Source of the DNA: Desulfopila sp. IMCC35006
Lineage (GTDB): Bacteria > Desulfobacterota > Desulfobulbia > Desulfobulbales > Desulfocapsaceae
Assembly (NCBI RefSeq): GCF_005116645.1
Contig: NZ_SWCM01000015.1
Location: forward strand, 1 to 64,000
Direction of reading: 5' to 3'
DNA length: 64,000 bases
Under the pieces are notes generated by a model. The model made no database searches. It saw only the letters and a list, made by a program, of their open reading frames with translations, and was not told the DNA's origin. Of the stretch, positions 37,653 through 46,599 are shown in pieces. Every line of letters starts with the position of its first letter. The stretch's first letter is position 1. A program made the translations under genes and the position numbers.

Positions 37653-39299
37653 TCAGCCTATTTTTGCGGGTGTTATTCCTTCTTTTGTCTGTAGGTATTT
37701 TTTCCCACAAATAGCACACTCAAGGTCCGCACTCAGCCGCTCTCCGCATTCACAGGCCCAACCGATGACTTTGGCGGGGTTGCCGACAACCAGAGCGTGA
37801 TCCGGGACATCTCGTGTAACCACAGCTCCGGCCCCAACAAAGCTGTAGCGACCCAGTGTGGTTCCGCAAACGATGGTAGCGTTGGCACCAATTGTTGCTC
37901 CTTTTTTCACAAGGGTGGGCAGCACTTGATTCATTTTGGAGATCTCGGCTCGCGGATTAATGATATTGGTAAAAACCATGGAAGGTCCACAAAAAGCCCC
38001 GTCCTCCAGCGTAACACCTTTATAAACAGAGACATTGTTCTGAATTTTACATTTTTCACCTATTTGCACATCAGGTCCGATAACTACATTCTGTCCGATA
38101 TTGCATCGTTTGCCAAGTGTCGATCCAGTCAGGACGTGTGAAAACTGCCATATCTTTGTCCCGCTGCCGATGGAGACCCCCCTATCGACGATAGCCGTGT
38201 CGTGGATGTAGACATCTGCCTCGATGGTTTGCGATGGACTTTCATCTTTGGAGTTGGTCAGCGATTGTGGCTCTTTTGAGATCAGTTCACCAGCAAGATT
38301 GACTTTTTGGCCATGTTTATCCAGTGAGTGCTGACTGGCATTCAGGATTTGCAGAACCCGGAGACCTTCTTCACCGTCGGTAGTCGGATGCTGTCCAGTC
38401 GAAATACAATCAAGAAAATGCATGCACTCCCGACGCAGTGGTTCATCCGGCACTATATCTATTCGTTCAGGTTCGGCTTTTTCCGAGACAGGAAGTCCGT
38501 TCACCCATTGCACATGGTGGGGATAAACAAGAAGTTTTTCAGGCCACGGTCGGGTATCATCGAATACTGCCATCTTTTGTTCCCCAACCACGACGAGTTT
38601 TTGCTCCTTAAATGGGTGGAGCCAGGAAACAAAGATGTGGGCATGCAGTCCACTTGCAAATTCGAAATGGGTTGTCGTGACGTCGGCGATTCGTTGATGT
38701 AAATAGTATCCACCGGTAGTCATAATGCTTTCAGGAACTTCACCTGATAACGAGAGAATCATTGAAATATCGTGTGGCGCAAACGACCAGAGAATGTTTT
38801 CTTCACGACGGATTTTGCCAAAATTGAGACGATTGGAGTAAATGTAGTGCACCCGGCCAAGTTCGCCGGACATTACCATATTTTTGAGTTTGATGAAGAC
38901 GGGATGATATTGAAGAAGATGCCCGACCATAAGTACACGATTTGTTTCTTTTGCAATATTAATTAATTCAAGACCTTCCGTTTCATTTAAGACCAACGGC
39001 TTCTCAACAAAAACATGCTTGCCGGCAAGCAGCGCTTCTCGTGCAACATAGAAATGAGTTTCCGCCGGCGTTGAAATCACCACACCTTCGATATCTTTGC
39101 GCTCAAGGACATGGCTCAGGGAAATACAGGTGTCTATATCACCATATTGTTCCTTAAGGGAACGAAGTACGGTCTCACTTTTGTCATAGATCAATTTCAA
39201 CGATCCGAGTTGGTGAAAATTACGTACAAGATTCTTACCCCAGTATCCGGCTCCGATAACGGCGATTGATGGTATTTGTTGTTTGGATAATGTGGTCAT
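37653..39299 (-). CDS. Fused Gfo/Idh/MocA dehydrogenase and hexapeptide N-acetyltransferase (WbpB-WbpD type)
   Basis: 548 residues. Residues 1-320 form a Gfo/Idh/MocA oxidoreductase: SIAVIGAGYWGKNLVRNF and the conserved HVFVEKPLVLN, typical of the UDP-GlcNAc(3-keto)A-forming WbpB/WlbA group. After a linker of about 35 residues, 355-520 is a left-handed beta-helix acetyltransferase (YIHDTAIVDRGVSIGSGTKI, CNIGQNVVIGPDVQIGEKCK, HALVVGNPAKVIGW) like WbpD/WlbB. The end carries a CECGERLSADLECAICGKK zinc-ribbon-like motif. In most bacteria these are two genes. With the aminotransferase that lies 18 bases upstream it can carry out three steps of UDP-2,3-diacetamido-uronic acid synthesis in one complex. 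Confidence 0.87.
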   Translation of the reverse strand: MTTLSKQQIPSIAVIGAGYWGKNLVRNFHQLGSLKLIYDKSETVLRSLKEQYGDIDTCISLSHVLERKDIEGVVISTPAETHFYVAREALLAGKHVFVEKPLVLNETEGLELINIAKETNRVLMVGHLLQYHPVFIKLKNMVMSGELGRVHYIYSNRLNFGKIRREENILWSFAPHDISMILSLSGEVPESIMTTGGYYLHQRIADVTTTHFEFASGLHAHIFVSWLHPFKEQKLVVVGEQKMAVFDDTRPWPEKLLVYPHHVQWVNGLPVSEKAEPERIDIVPDEPLRRECMHFLDCISTGQHPTTDGEEGLRVLQILNASQHSLDKHGQKVNLAGELISKEPQSLTNSKDESPSQTIEADVYIHDTAIVDRGVSIGSGTKIWQFSHVLTGSTLGKRCNIGQNVVIGPDVQIGEKCKIQNNVSVYKGVTLEDGAFCGPSMVFTNIINPRAEISKMNQVLPTLVKKGATIGANATIVCGTTLGRYSFVGAGAVVTRDVPDHALVVGNPAKVIGWACECGERLSADLECAICGKKYLQTKEGITPAKIG

Positions 39300-39317
39300 A
39301 TTTGTTTCCTCGCTTCG

Positions 39318-40487
39318 CTATATAGCTAATGAAATGCTTTCAGTAATCAACTCTTGTTGAGAAGCTTCCAAATAAGGGTGCATGGGCAAACTGAGAATCC
39401 GTCCGGCTGCATCTTCACTTGCAGGGAAACTACCTTTCTGGTAGCCAAGGTGGGCGAATGCCTTCTGCTGATGAAGTGGTTTTGGATAATAGATAGCGGT
39501 GGGAATGTCCATCTTGTTTAATTCTTTCTGAATATGATCACGCTGTTCCGTATCTCGTGCAAGTATAGAAAATTGGGCCCAAACCGATTTGCAATCGGCC
39601 GGCTCTTGAGGAATCGTTAAGCTATCTATTCCTGAAAACAGCTTTTGATATCTACGGGCGACTTGCTGACGCAATTCGATATCTTCTGCAAAAATCGACA
39701 TTTTTGCAAGTAATACAGCTGCCTGTATGGTGTCTAAACGACCATTAATACCAATGCGGATGTTGTCATATTTATCGGTGCCTTTCCCGTGTACACGAAT
39801 TGATTCAATGACAGCAGCCATTTCGTCGTCGTTGGTAAAGCACATCCCTCCATCACCATAGCATCCCAGAGGTTTTGCCGGGAAAAAGGAAGTGCAGCCG
39901 ACATTTGCCAGGGAACAGGCTTTTTTGCCTTGGTACTCAGCTCCAAAAGATTGGGCCGCATCCTCAATAACGAACAGGTTATGGTCCTGAGCAATTCGAT
40001 TGATTGCCATGTAGTCTGCGGGTAATCCAAAGAGATCTACGGCTATGACCGCTTTAGGTTTGCAGTTCTTCGATAGCCCTTGCGGCAAGGGATGTCCCGA
40101 TGATTCACCGGTTGTTATGGCGCTGATTGCTTTTAGTAGTTTGCCCGGATCTATGTTGAAAGTGGTCGGATCAATGTCGACAAAAACCGGTACTGCACCT
40201 AGCAACTGAATAACTTCGGCAGTGGCAATGAAAGTGAACGGGGAGGTAAAGACTATGTCTCCCGGGCCTATCCCCTGCGCCATCAACGATAGAAGAAGGG
40301 CATCGGTTCCCGAGGCACATGAAATAGCGTTTTTAACTCCAGTGAAATCGGCCAGCTGTTTCTCCAGGATCTCGATTTCCGGTCCCATGATATATTTACC
40401 GTGATCGAGAACGGCTAAAATGTTTTTTTCCAGCTGAGACCGGATTCGCCTTTGTTGACATTCAAGGTCATTAAATTTTGTGATCAT
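39318..40487 (-). CDS. DegT/DnrJ/EryC1/StrS aminotransferase (WbpE-like)
   Basis: 389 residues. Pyridoxal-phosphate fold I motifs: the ASGTDALLLSLMAQGIGPGD cofactor-phosphate region, VIEDAAQSFGAEYQGKKA, and SFFPAKPLGCYGDGGM containing the Lys that forms the Schiff base. NGRLDTIQAAVL follows. The family transfers an amino group to keto-sugar nucleotides; context points to the 3-keto product of the adjacent WbpB-like domain. It lies 18 bases from the fusion gene downstream and 48 bases after the 2-epimerase upstream. Length is normal for the family. Confidence 0.88.
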   Translation of the reverse strand: MITKFNDLECQQRRIRSQLEKNILAVLDHGKYIMGPEIEILEKQLADFTGVKNAISCASGTDALLLSLMAQGIGPGDIVFTSPFTFIATAEVIQLLGAVPVFVDIDPTTFNIDPGKLLKAISAITTGESSGHPLPQGLSKNCKPKAVIAVDLFGLPADYMAINRIAQDHNLFVIEDAAQSFGAEYQGKKACSLANVGCTSFFPAKPLGCYGDGGMCFTNDDEMAAVIESIRVHGKGTDKYDNIRIGINGRLDTIQAAVLLAKMSIFAEDIELRQQVARRYQKLFSGIDSLTIPQEPADCKSVWAQFSILARDTEQRDHIQKELNKMDIPTAIYYPKPLHQQKAFAHLGYQKGSFPASEDAAGRILSLPMHPYLEASQQELITESISLAI

Positions 40488-40534
40488 TTTTTTGAAAATA
40501 CCCCTATCGATGGTTAAGAAATTTTAATAGGACT

Positions 40535-41638
40535 TCAAAGACTTTCTGTGAGACTATCCACAATTATTTCTGCCGCGTGACCGTTACCGTAAAGGGCTGG
40601 ATCTAATTTAATACTAGTGCAACTGGCTTGTTTGAAAGCGTTGAAGATGGATTGTTTGTCGGTGTCGGTCAAAAAGTTCGCGCCGGCATCAACTGTTTCA
40701 ACCCATTCGGTCTCATCGCGAAGTGTAATACAGGGGACATTGGCGAAATAGGCCTCCTTTTGGACCCCTCCCGAATCTGTGCATATCAAGGTCGCATTTG
40801 CCTCAAGTTGTATCATATCAAGATAGCCCACGGCTTCCACCAGTCTCACGTTTGATCCTTGAGCGACACTGATGTCATTTTGTTGTAAAGACTTACGTGT
40901 TCGCGGATGCAGCGGCACAATAACAGGATGACCATTGTTGGAAATTTCTTCAAATGCGCTGAAGATGCCGGCGAGTCTGTGCGGGTCATCCGTATTTTCC
41001 TGGCGATGTACCGTTGCAAGGTAATAGCTGCCGGCCGTTATGCCCAAAGTATCAAGAATTTGAGAATCAATTGCCGCTTTGGTTTTAAAGTGCATAAAGG
41101 CATCCAGCATAACATCACCGGTTTGTATTACACCATCTGTTATACCCTCTCTGGCAAGGTTTGTGATTGCGGTTCCTGTTGGCGCAAACAATAGTTTGGA
41201 AACATGGTCAGTCAATACTCGGTTTATTTCTTCCGGCATACGTCTGTTGAAGCTCCTTAAACCAGCCTCCACGTGGGCTACTGGAATATGGAGCTTGGAA
41301 GCGGCTATCGCCCCTGCAAGTGTTGAGTTCGTATCGCCGTAAACCAAGACCAAGTCTGGTTTCTCGTCGAACAGCACATCCTCGATTTTGGCAATCATCT
41401 GCCCTGTCATGTGTCCGTGACTCCCGGATCCTACTCCCAAATGGTGATCTGGTTCCGGAATGGCCAGTTCTTCGAAAAAAACCTTGCTCATGTTGTAATC
41501 GTAGTGCTGTCCGGTGTGAACCACGATCTCCTGGTTGCATGGAGCCCCAGCACCTTTTTTGCACTTTACAAGCTCACGGCTGACCATCGCGGCTTTAATA
41601 AATTGAGGGCGTGCCCCAATGATTGTGACTATTTTCAT
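40535..41638 (-). CDS. wecB: Non-hydrolysing UDP-N-acetylglucosamine 2-epimerase (WecB/WbpI type)
   Basis: 367 residues. Hallmarks: TIIGARPQFIKAAMVSREL, HTGQHYDYNMSKVFFEEL, VLVYGDTNSTLAGAIAA, VAHVEAGLRSFNRRMPEEIN, and CTDSGGVQKEA with the catalytic acid region. It inverts C2 of UDP-GlcNAc or of the 2,3-diacetamido uronic acid derivative. Because the neighbours are WbpE, WbpB and WbpD-like, the WbpI role is more likely than a WecB role in ManNAc synthesis, but the two cannot be separated by sequence alone. It is the most upstream gene of the operon; 590 bases before it are free of genes and probably hold the promoter. Confidence 0.9.
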   Translation of the reverse strand: MKIVTIIGARPQFIKAAMVSRELVKCKKGAGAPCNQEIVVHTGQHYDYNMSKVFFEELAIPEPDHHLGVGSGSHGHMTGQMIAKIEDVLFDEKPDLVLVYGDTNSTLAGAIAASKLHIPVAHVEAGLRSFNRRMPEEINRVLTDHVSKLLFAPTGTAITNLAREGITDGVIQTGDVMLDAFMHFKTKAAIDSQILDTLGITAGSYYLATVHRQENTDDPHRLAGIFSAFEEISNNGHPVIVPLHPRTRKSLQQNDISVAQGSNVRLVEAVGYLDMIQLEANATLICTDSGGVQKEAYFANVPCITLRDETEWVETVDAGANFLTDTDKQSIFNAFKQASCTSIKLDPALYGNGHAAEIIVDSLTESL

Positions 41639-42226
41639 TTATTCTCTTTTTCTCGATTCTTACCTGTTCTCTTACAAAAAAACGTTCAAAGAACCCAGCG
41701 CAATAATTGTTTTAATGACAAAAATTAACAGTCAACTAAGTATATTGTGTAAAAAGGGTAATGTCGACCACTTATCTGTGACTCGGATCCGGCACTTCTT
41801 TCGGCACCATTTCTGTTGCCCCTGAGTCAAACCGTGGACTAGATTCAGTTCCCCTGCGGATTTTAACTCAGCTACAGCACAATAATATCTACAAAACACC
41901 AGCAGGTTAGAAGTCGATGATTTCTCTTTGTCAGCCGTCTCTTAAAATAAAAAGTGCTGAAAGATTTCTTTCATGTATACTCTTTTGATTTCTAATAAGC
42001 CTGCTTTAAGAAGGCATAACCATACCTCACCTTGTAACATAGTTCCCAAAGCATTAGGTCAAATTTATTGACAAACAATATTTTCAAATGCTCAAAAATG
42101 AGCAGGTGCGGGTATGAGAAGTTTTGATTGCCGGAGTGCTTGATTCGCACCAGACAGTTACAACTTGAAAAAACGGCAACAGTCAGGTCGAGCTTGAACT
42201 GCTACATAGAATTTAATCGGCGAAAA
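41639..42226. other. Divergent intergenic region
   Basis: This 588-base region separates the minus-strand sugar-nucleotide operon from the plus-strand flippase. It should hold promoters for both directions. I saw no sigma-54-type GG-N10-GC site and no convincing sigma-70 pair or hairpin. Confidence 0.45.
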
Positions 42227-43726
42227 ATGAATACTACTCGGACACTTTTTGTCAGCTCAGTCGTAAGAACTCTCTTTCTTGTTGTCAATATCATTGTTGC
42301 CTTCTTCATGATGCCTTTTGTTGTGCGGCAACTTGGCGACCATTGGTATGGTATATGGGTGATCCTGGGCAGCTTTGCCGGATATTATTATCTACTCGAT
42401 TTTGGCTTGGCCAGTGCAGTTACTCGTTATGTCACAACCCATATAGAGAAAGAGGAGTACGAGCAGGCCAATGCAATTATAAATACTTCATTGGTAATTT
42501 ATAGTCTTATCGCTCTGCTCATCCTCATGATAACAGGGGGCACAGTGATATTTGCTTCATTGTTCGTAACGAAACCTGAAGACTTGCTGCTAATACGTTA
42601 TGTTATAGCAATAATGGGCATCAATATGGCCATTGAATTCCCCTTTAAGGCCTTCGCCGGAATCATTCAGGCCTATCTGCGGTATGACCTTCAGACATAT
42701 GCTAATTTTTTATCATTTAGTCTAAGTACTTTGTCAATCTTGTTTTTTCTCAGCCATGGATATGGCTTGCTCGCGTTAGCCCTTATAACATTTCTCACAA
42801 CTCAACTCAGTAATATCCTTTTCTTTTTCATTTCCAAATATCTATTTCGGGAAATGCGGATAAATTTTAAGTTTGTAAGAAAATCGGATGCAAAAAAATT
42901 GTTTTCTTACAGCGTATGGGCACTTGTAATACAAATTGCCAACCAGATGCGTTTTCGAGTTGATTCGTTTGTAATCGCCGGCATTTTGTCAGCAACGGCG
43001 GTTACCCATTATTTCATTGGTGCACAATTAGTCGAATACTTTCTCAATCTGGTATACAAAGCCACTAACATTATGACGCCGGTGTTCGCCAAGTATCATG
43101 CTCGAGGAGATATTGCTGCAATTCAGGAGAAAATGTTGTTTGTCACTCGCATCAACACTATTTTATCTGTTTTCGGTGGCGGTTTAATTATTATAGTTGG
43201 GAAAGCGTTCATAGCCAGGTGGATGGGTGCGGGGTACGCAGACGCTTATCCTGTTCTAATGATTTTAATGATAGCAATGATGTTAGAAATCATAGTGAAT
43301 CCACTGGATAATTTGCTTTATGCAATAAGTCGCCATCGATTTCTTGCCATACTGAATACAGTAGAAGGATCAGTGAACCTCTTTTTGAGTCTTATTCTCG
43401 TACGTTATTATGGGATCTATGGAGTTGCATTGGGCACAGCCGTTCCTATGGTGTTGGCGCGTGTTTTTATTCCTGTGTATGCATGCCGACAGATAGGGCT
43501 TCCCATAGAAAAATACCTTTCCAACATTGGACAAACGGTATTTTGTTCCATATGTTATCTTGTGATTACCTATTGGGCATCTCGTTCATGGTTGTCCTCT
43601 GAAAATTATATAAATATAATTATAGTTTGTGCTGTTGCAGGTACTGTCTATACAGTCTTCATCCCGTTTATTTCCTTTTCAAGAGAGGAAAGAAACCTGC
43701 TCCTGAGCATGGTAATCAAACGTTAA
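42227..43726 (+). CDS. Wzx-type polysaccharide flippase
   Basis: About 500 residues from the ATG at 42227. A longer frame from a TTG at 42128 would add 33 polar residues and is less likely. The protein is almost all membrane helices (12-14 predicted), beginning SSVVRTLFLVVNIIVAFFMM and GDHWYGIWVILGSFAGYY, with the charged loop RKSDAKKLFSYSVW halfway, as in MATE-like O-antigen translocases. It moves the lipid-linked repeat unit to the outer face. It begins the plus-strand unit with the GT2 gene, 55 bases apart. No strong Shine-Dalgarno is seen. Confidence 0.87.
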   Translation: MNTTRTLFVSSVVRTLFLVVNIIVAFFMMPFVVRQLGDHWYGIWVILGSFAGYYYLLDFGLASAVTRYVTTHIEKEEYEQANAIINTSLVIYSLIALLILMITGGTVIFASLFVTKPEDLLLIRYVIAIMGINMAIEFPFKAFAGIIQAYLRYDLQTYANFLSFSLSTLSILFFLSHGYGLLALALITFLTTQLSNILFFFISKYLFREMRINFKFVRKSDAKKLFSYSVWALVIQIANQMRFRVDSFVIAGILSATAVTHYFIGAQLVEYFLNLVYKATNIMTPVFAKYHARGDIAAIQEKMLFVTRINTILSVFGGGLIIIVGKAFIARWMGAGYADAYPVLMILMIAMMLEIIVNPLDNLLYAISRHRFLAILNTVEGSVNLFLSLILVRYYGIYGVALGTAVPMVLARVFIPVYACRQIGLPIEKYLSNIGQTVFCSICYLVITYWASRSWLSSENYINIIIVCAVAGTVYTVFIPFISFSREERNLLLSMVIKR

Positions 43727-43781
43727 ATTGTACCATTCCCGGACTTAGACCGATTCTCTCAGATCATCAGGAGTCAAGGCT

Positions 43782-44735
43782 GTGAACAGTGATCCATTGG
43801 TATCAGTGATTATACCTGCTTATAATGCAGCGAGTTATATAGAGGAAACGATAAGGAGCATTACTAATCAAACTTATAAAAATTTGGAAATCATAGTAGT
43901 TGACGATGGTTCGACGGACCAGACATCCGAAGTAGTTACACGATTCGCTTCCAAAGTTCATTATTGCTACCAACCTAATAGTGGAGGAGCTGCAGTCCCA
44001 CGTAACAAAGGAATCGATTATAGCCAAGGTATATTAATCTGCTTCATGGACGCTGACGACCTGATGCCACCCGACCGCATTAGACTCCAAGTCGATTTTC
44101 TAAAAAGACATCCCGAAGTTGGTCTGGTCTTTAGCGATTATATAAATTTTAATGAAAAAGGGCTATTTGAGGAGTCTCATTTCCGATCATGCCCGAAGTT
44201 TCAAAAGGTGTTGAATGATAGAGATGAGATTGTCATGGCAAATTCCTGTATCTATTTGATTCTAGAAAACTTTGGAATTACAGGATCATTAATGTTTAGA
44301 AGAGAGCTTCTTGAAATTGTCAATGGTTTTGAAACGACATTGAATGCTTGTGAAGATTTTCATTTTTACTACATGTTGGCGAGAAACACAAAAACTGGTA
44401 TAATCAATAATATTGGTATGTTGCGAAGGTTTCATGGCGACAATATGACAAGTAACTCACTCTTAATGCTTACAGAAGGAATTGCTTCTCGCAGTATGTT
44501 ACGCAAAGAAGAGAAAAACCCCAGAGCTATCAAATTATTGGATGAATACATAGGTAACTGCTGGTCCTCTATCTCGCGACTTCAAGCTAATCAAGGCAGG
44601 TATGCACAGGCTGTACGGGATGAGTTTCGTGCGCTGTGCTCTGATCTGAGTTTTAGGAGATTACAAACATCGACAAAAAACTTTATCCGTACCTTTATGA
44701 TGACATTGAGGCTGCATAAGGAAAGAGGTAACTGA
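43782..44735 (+). CDS. Glycosyltransferase family 2
   Basis: 317 residues. The GTG start follows AGGAG about ten bases upstream. GT-A motifs: LVSVIIPAYNAASYIEETIR, IIVVDDGSTDQTSEV and FMDADDLMPPDRI at about 92-104. The later region ETTLNACEDFHFYYMLARN is the usual acceptor-site pattern. It is probably an inner-membrane-associated inverting enzyme adding one sugar to the repeat unit. It is transcribed with the upstream flippase and converges with the membrane glycosyltransferase at 44797, 61 bases away, without an obvious terminator between them. Confidence 0.88.
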   Translation: MNSDPLVSVIIPAYNAASYIEETIRSITNQTYKNLEIIVVDDGSTDQTSEVVTRFASKVHYCYQPNSGGAAVPRNKGIDYSQGILICFMDADDLMPPDRIRLQVDFLKRHPEVGLVFSDYINFNEKGLFEESHFRSCPKFQKVLNDRDEIVMANSCIYLILENFGITGSLMFRRELLEIVNGFETTLNACEDFHFYYMLARNTKTGIINNIGMLRRFHGDNMTSNSLLMLTEGIASRSMLRKEEKNPRAIKLLDEYIGNCWSSISRLQANQGRYAQAVRDEFRALCSDLSFRRLQTSTKNFIRTFMMTLRLHKERGN

Positions 44736-44796
44736 ATGATTCTAAATGCTCGTGAGGTGAAACTGAATCCGAATGCCGCCAATGAGGCATTTAACA

Positions 44797-46332
44797 TCAA
44801 CGATCTTCGCCGGTACGCAGACTGATATATTGAAGAAGGCGTACTTTGGTGCCGACGAATTGTTTTTCTTCTAGTGTCTTACATTGATTTTTTACAAATT
44901 GCTCTACTATGTGTGAACCGATATCGGTTCCAAGCCAAGCTCCAGTTGCATACGTCAGCAACCAGAATGGCTTTGATGAATTGCCTATTTTCTCTATTAT
45001 ATTGACTAATATTTTATCGCTCTTGATTATGGATGTTCGAACGTCAAAGCGATCAAGGCTTGTTGCATTTGGAATAGGGATGATGTTGGCTGCAGGTTGA
45101 TAGTAGGTTGAGAATGGGAGTGCGCCTTCATTTCGAAAGATGAGCACTGGTGCGTCATGATAACCTGATTTCATAACATATTTGGCAACTCGCTCCCAAT
45201 CTCCATTTTTGACCGGAGGGATGTAATTATAAATATAAAAATTGCAGTAGGCTGCCAAAGAAACATACAGAAATGACCATGCAATCCATTTTTGTTTAGC
45301 CGAGCAAAAAAGTGCTAGCCAAACCCCAAGAAGCGGAAAGACCAGAATGGCAAGGTGACGCTGTTGAGTATAGAATAAGCCGAGTCGATATGAGATAAGG
45401 ATGAAAGAGCCACTCAGAATTGCGATAAGTGATGCAATATAGATATTCGGCAGAGTGATGATGCGGGATCTGTGGCGTACGACCAGGAAGACCAGGTAGA
45501 TAATCATAACCCAGGTGTACCAGTTTTTGATGTTTGCCCAGAACTTCGATCCGATGTCAGGAATCAGAAGGCCTTGAAGCATCCAGTCAATATGTTTTGT
45601 GCTCGCAACAATTTCTCGCGAAACGGCGGCAGTTGCGGCAGTATGATTGACGTCACCCAATTGACTTAACAATGAGCCTACCATCGGCAGAAATAGAACG
45701 CCGACCACCAGCATACCTGAAGCAAATATCCACATTTCGCGCCAACGTCGGAGCACTAATAACGTAAATCCGGCGGCTAGAAGAAAGAATCCTGCATAAT
45801 ATTGAGTATAGAGGGCGGTAAGGGAACAACAAAAGAAAAATAATCGGAAAGATTTATGGGTCTGTCTGCTGTCATTTAGAAACCCTTCATAAAAAGTGAG
45901 CATCAGAAGGGCACACTCCAGCAATAACAGAGCATATAAACGTATCTCGCAAGCAGCCCAGATCAGGTATGGGTTAAAAGCAACAACCGGGAAAAGAAAT
46001 AATACCTTGTTTCGATTCCATAAGCGGCAGGAGAGCCGATAAAAAATGAATGTGCCGATCGCGACACACACCACAGATAGCAAACGGGCGAAAAAAATCG
46101 AATTGTTGATGTGTCGCCACAGTGTTAACAGTAAGTAGTAAAGTGGTGGCTGGAAATCAAAATGGATCGATTGATGGATGGCTTTTGAAAATGTACCGCT
46201 TGTGGCATAAAGGGAAAAATATTCGTCCACCCATATATTTAGAGTAAAAGACAAATAGAGTGTCAGCAGGAGTTGGCTGATCAGAAACACACCGATTATG
46301 GTCAGATGTCTAATGGAAATCTTTGGAGGCAT
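44797..46332 (-). CDS. ArnT/PMT-like membrane glycosyltransferase
   Basis: About 511 residues from the ATG at 46332; a frame from 46407 adds 25 polar residues and is less likely. The protein has about ten to twelve membrane helices. The first outer loop carries NIWVDEYFSLYATSGTF, matching the catalytic acidic motif of GT-C enzymes, and FDFQPPLYYLLLTLW is the family's Pro-Pro-Leu-Tyr-Tyr signature. GT-C enzymes use polyprenyl-phosphate sugars as donors on the outer face of the membrane, which fits with the GtrB-like and SMR-like genes at 33545-35047. A target glycan, lipid or protein cannot be named. Confidence 0.83.
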   Translation of the reverse strand: MPPKISIRHLTIIGVFLISQLLLTLYLSFTLNIWVDEYFSLYATSGTFSKAIHQSIHFDFQPPLYYLLLTLWRHINNSIFFARLLSVVCVAIGTFIFYRLSCRLWNRNKVLFLFPVVAFNPYLIWAACEIRLYALLLLECALLMLTFYEGFLNDSRQTHKSFRLFFFCCSLTALYTQYYAGFFLLAAGFTLLVLRRWREMWIFASGMLVVGVLFLPMVGSLLSQLGDVNHTAATAAVSREIVASTKHIDWMLQGLLIPDIGSKFWANIKNWYTWVMIIYLVFLVVRHRSRIITLPNIYIASLIAILSGSFILISYRLGLFYTQQRHLAILVFPLLGVWLALFCSAKQKWIAWSFLYVSLAAYCNFYIYNYIPPVKNGDWERVAKYVMKSGYHDAPVLIFRNEGALPFSTYYQPAANIIPIPNATSLDRFDVRTSIIKSDKILVNIIEKIGNSSKPFWLLTYATGAWLGTDIGSHIVEQFVKNQCKTLEEKQFVGTKVRLLQYISLRTGEDR

Positions 46333-46520
46333 AGTTCTGTCTATTCTGACTCGATTAATGGCAAAACAGTTTGAGACTGAGTGTGTGTATGCATACCACT
46401 GCACCAAACACTTGAGTCAGCACTCGACTGAAAGGTTGATTGCTGTTTGTATCAGGGCAATAGTCGAAAATGAGATAGATCAATTTCATCACCAATCATC
46501 AGTGAAATTAATATCAACAT

Positions 46521-46556
46521 AAAAATACCGGGAGGGCAGAAATTCTGTCCTCCCGG
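46521..46556 (-). terminator. Rho-independent terminator
   Basis: Read on the minus strand, CCGGGAGGACAGAA and its near-complement form a 14-bp stem with one non-Watson-Crick position and a one-base loop, followed by TATTTTTATG. It lies 44 bases after the stop of the giant secreted protein gene and ends that transcript. Confidence 0.88.
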
Positions 46557-46599
46557 CAGAGTAGGTCAGGAAAAAAGTTCAGTTGTAACTTTAGTTCGA

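Noticed and set aside
41781-41815. Sigma-54-type site before the flippase gene
   Set aside because: CGGCACC and TTGC are present but the GG-to-GC spacing is not ten bases, so it does not meet the rule.
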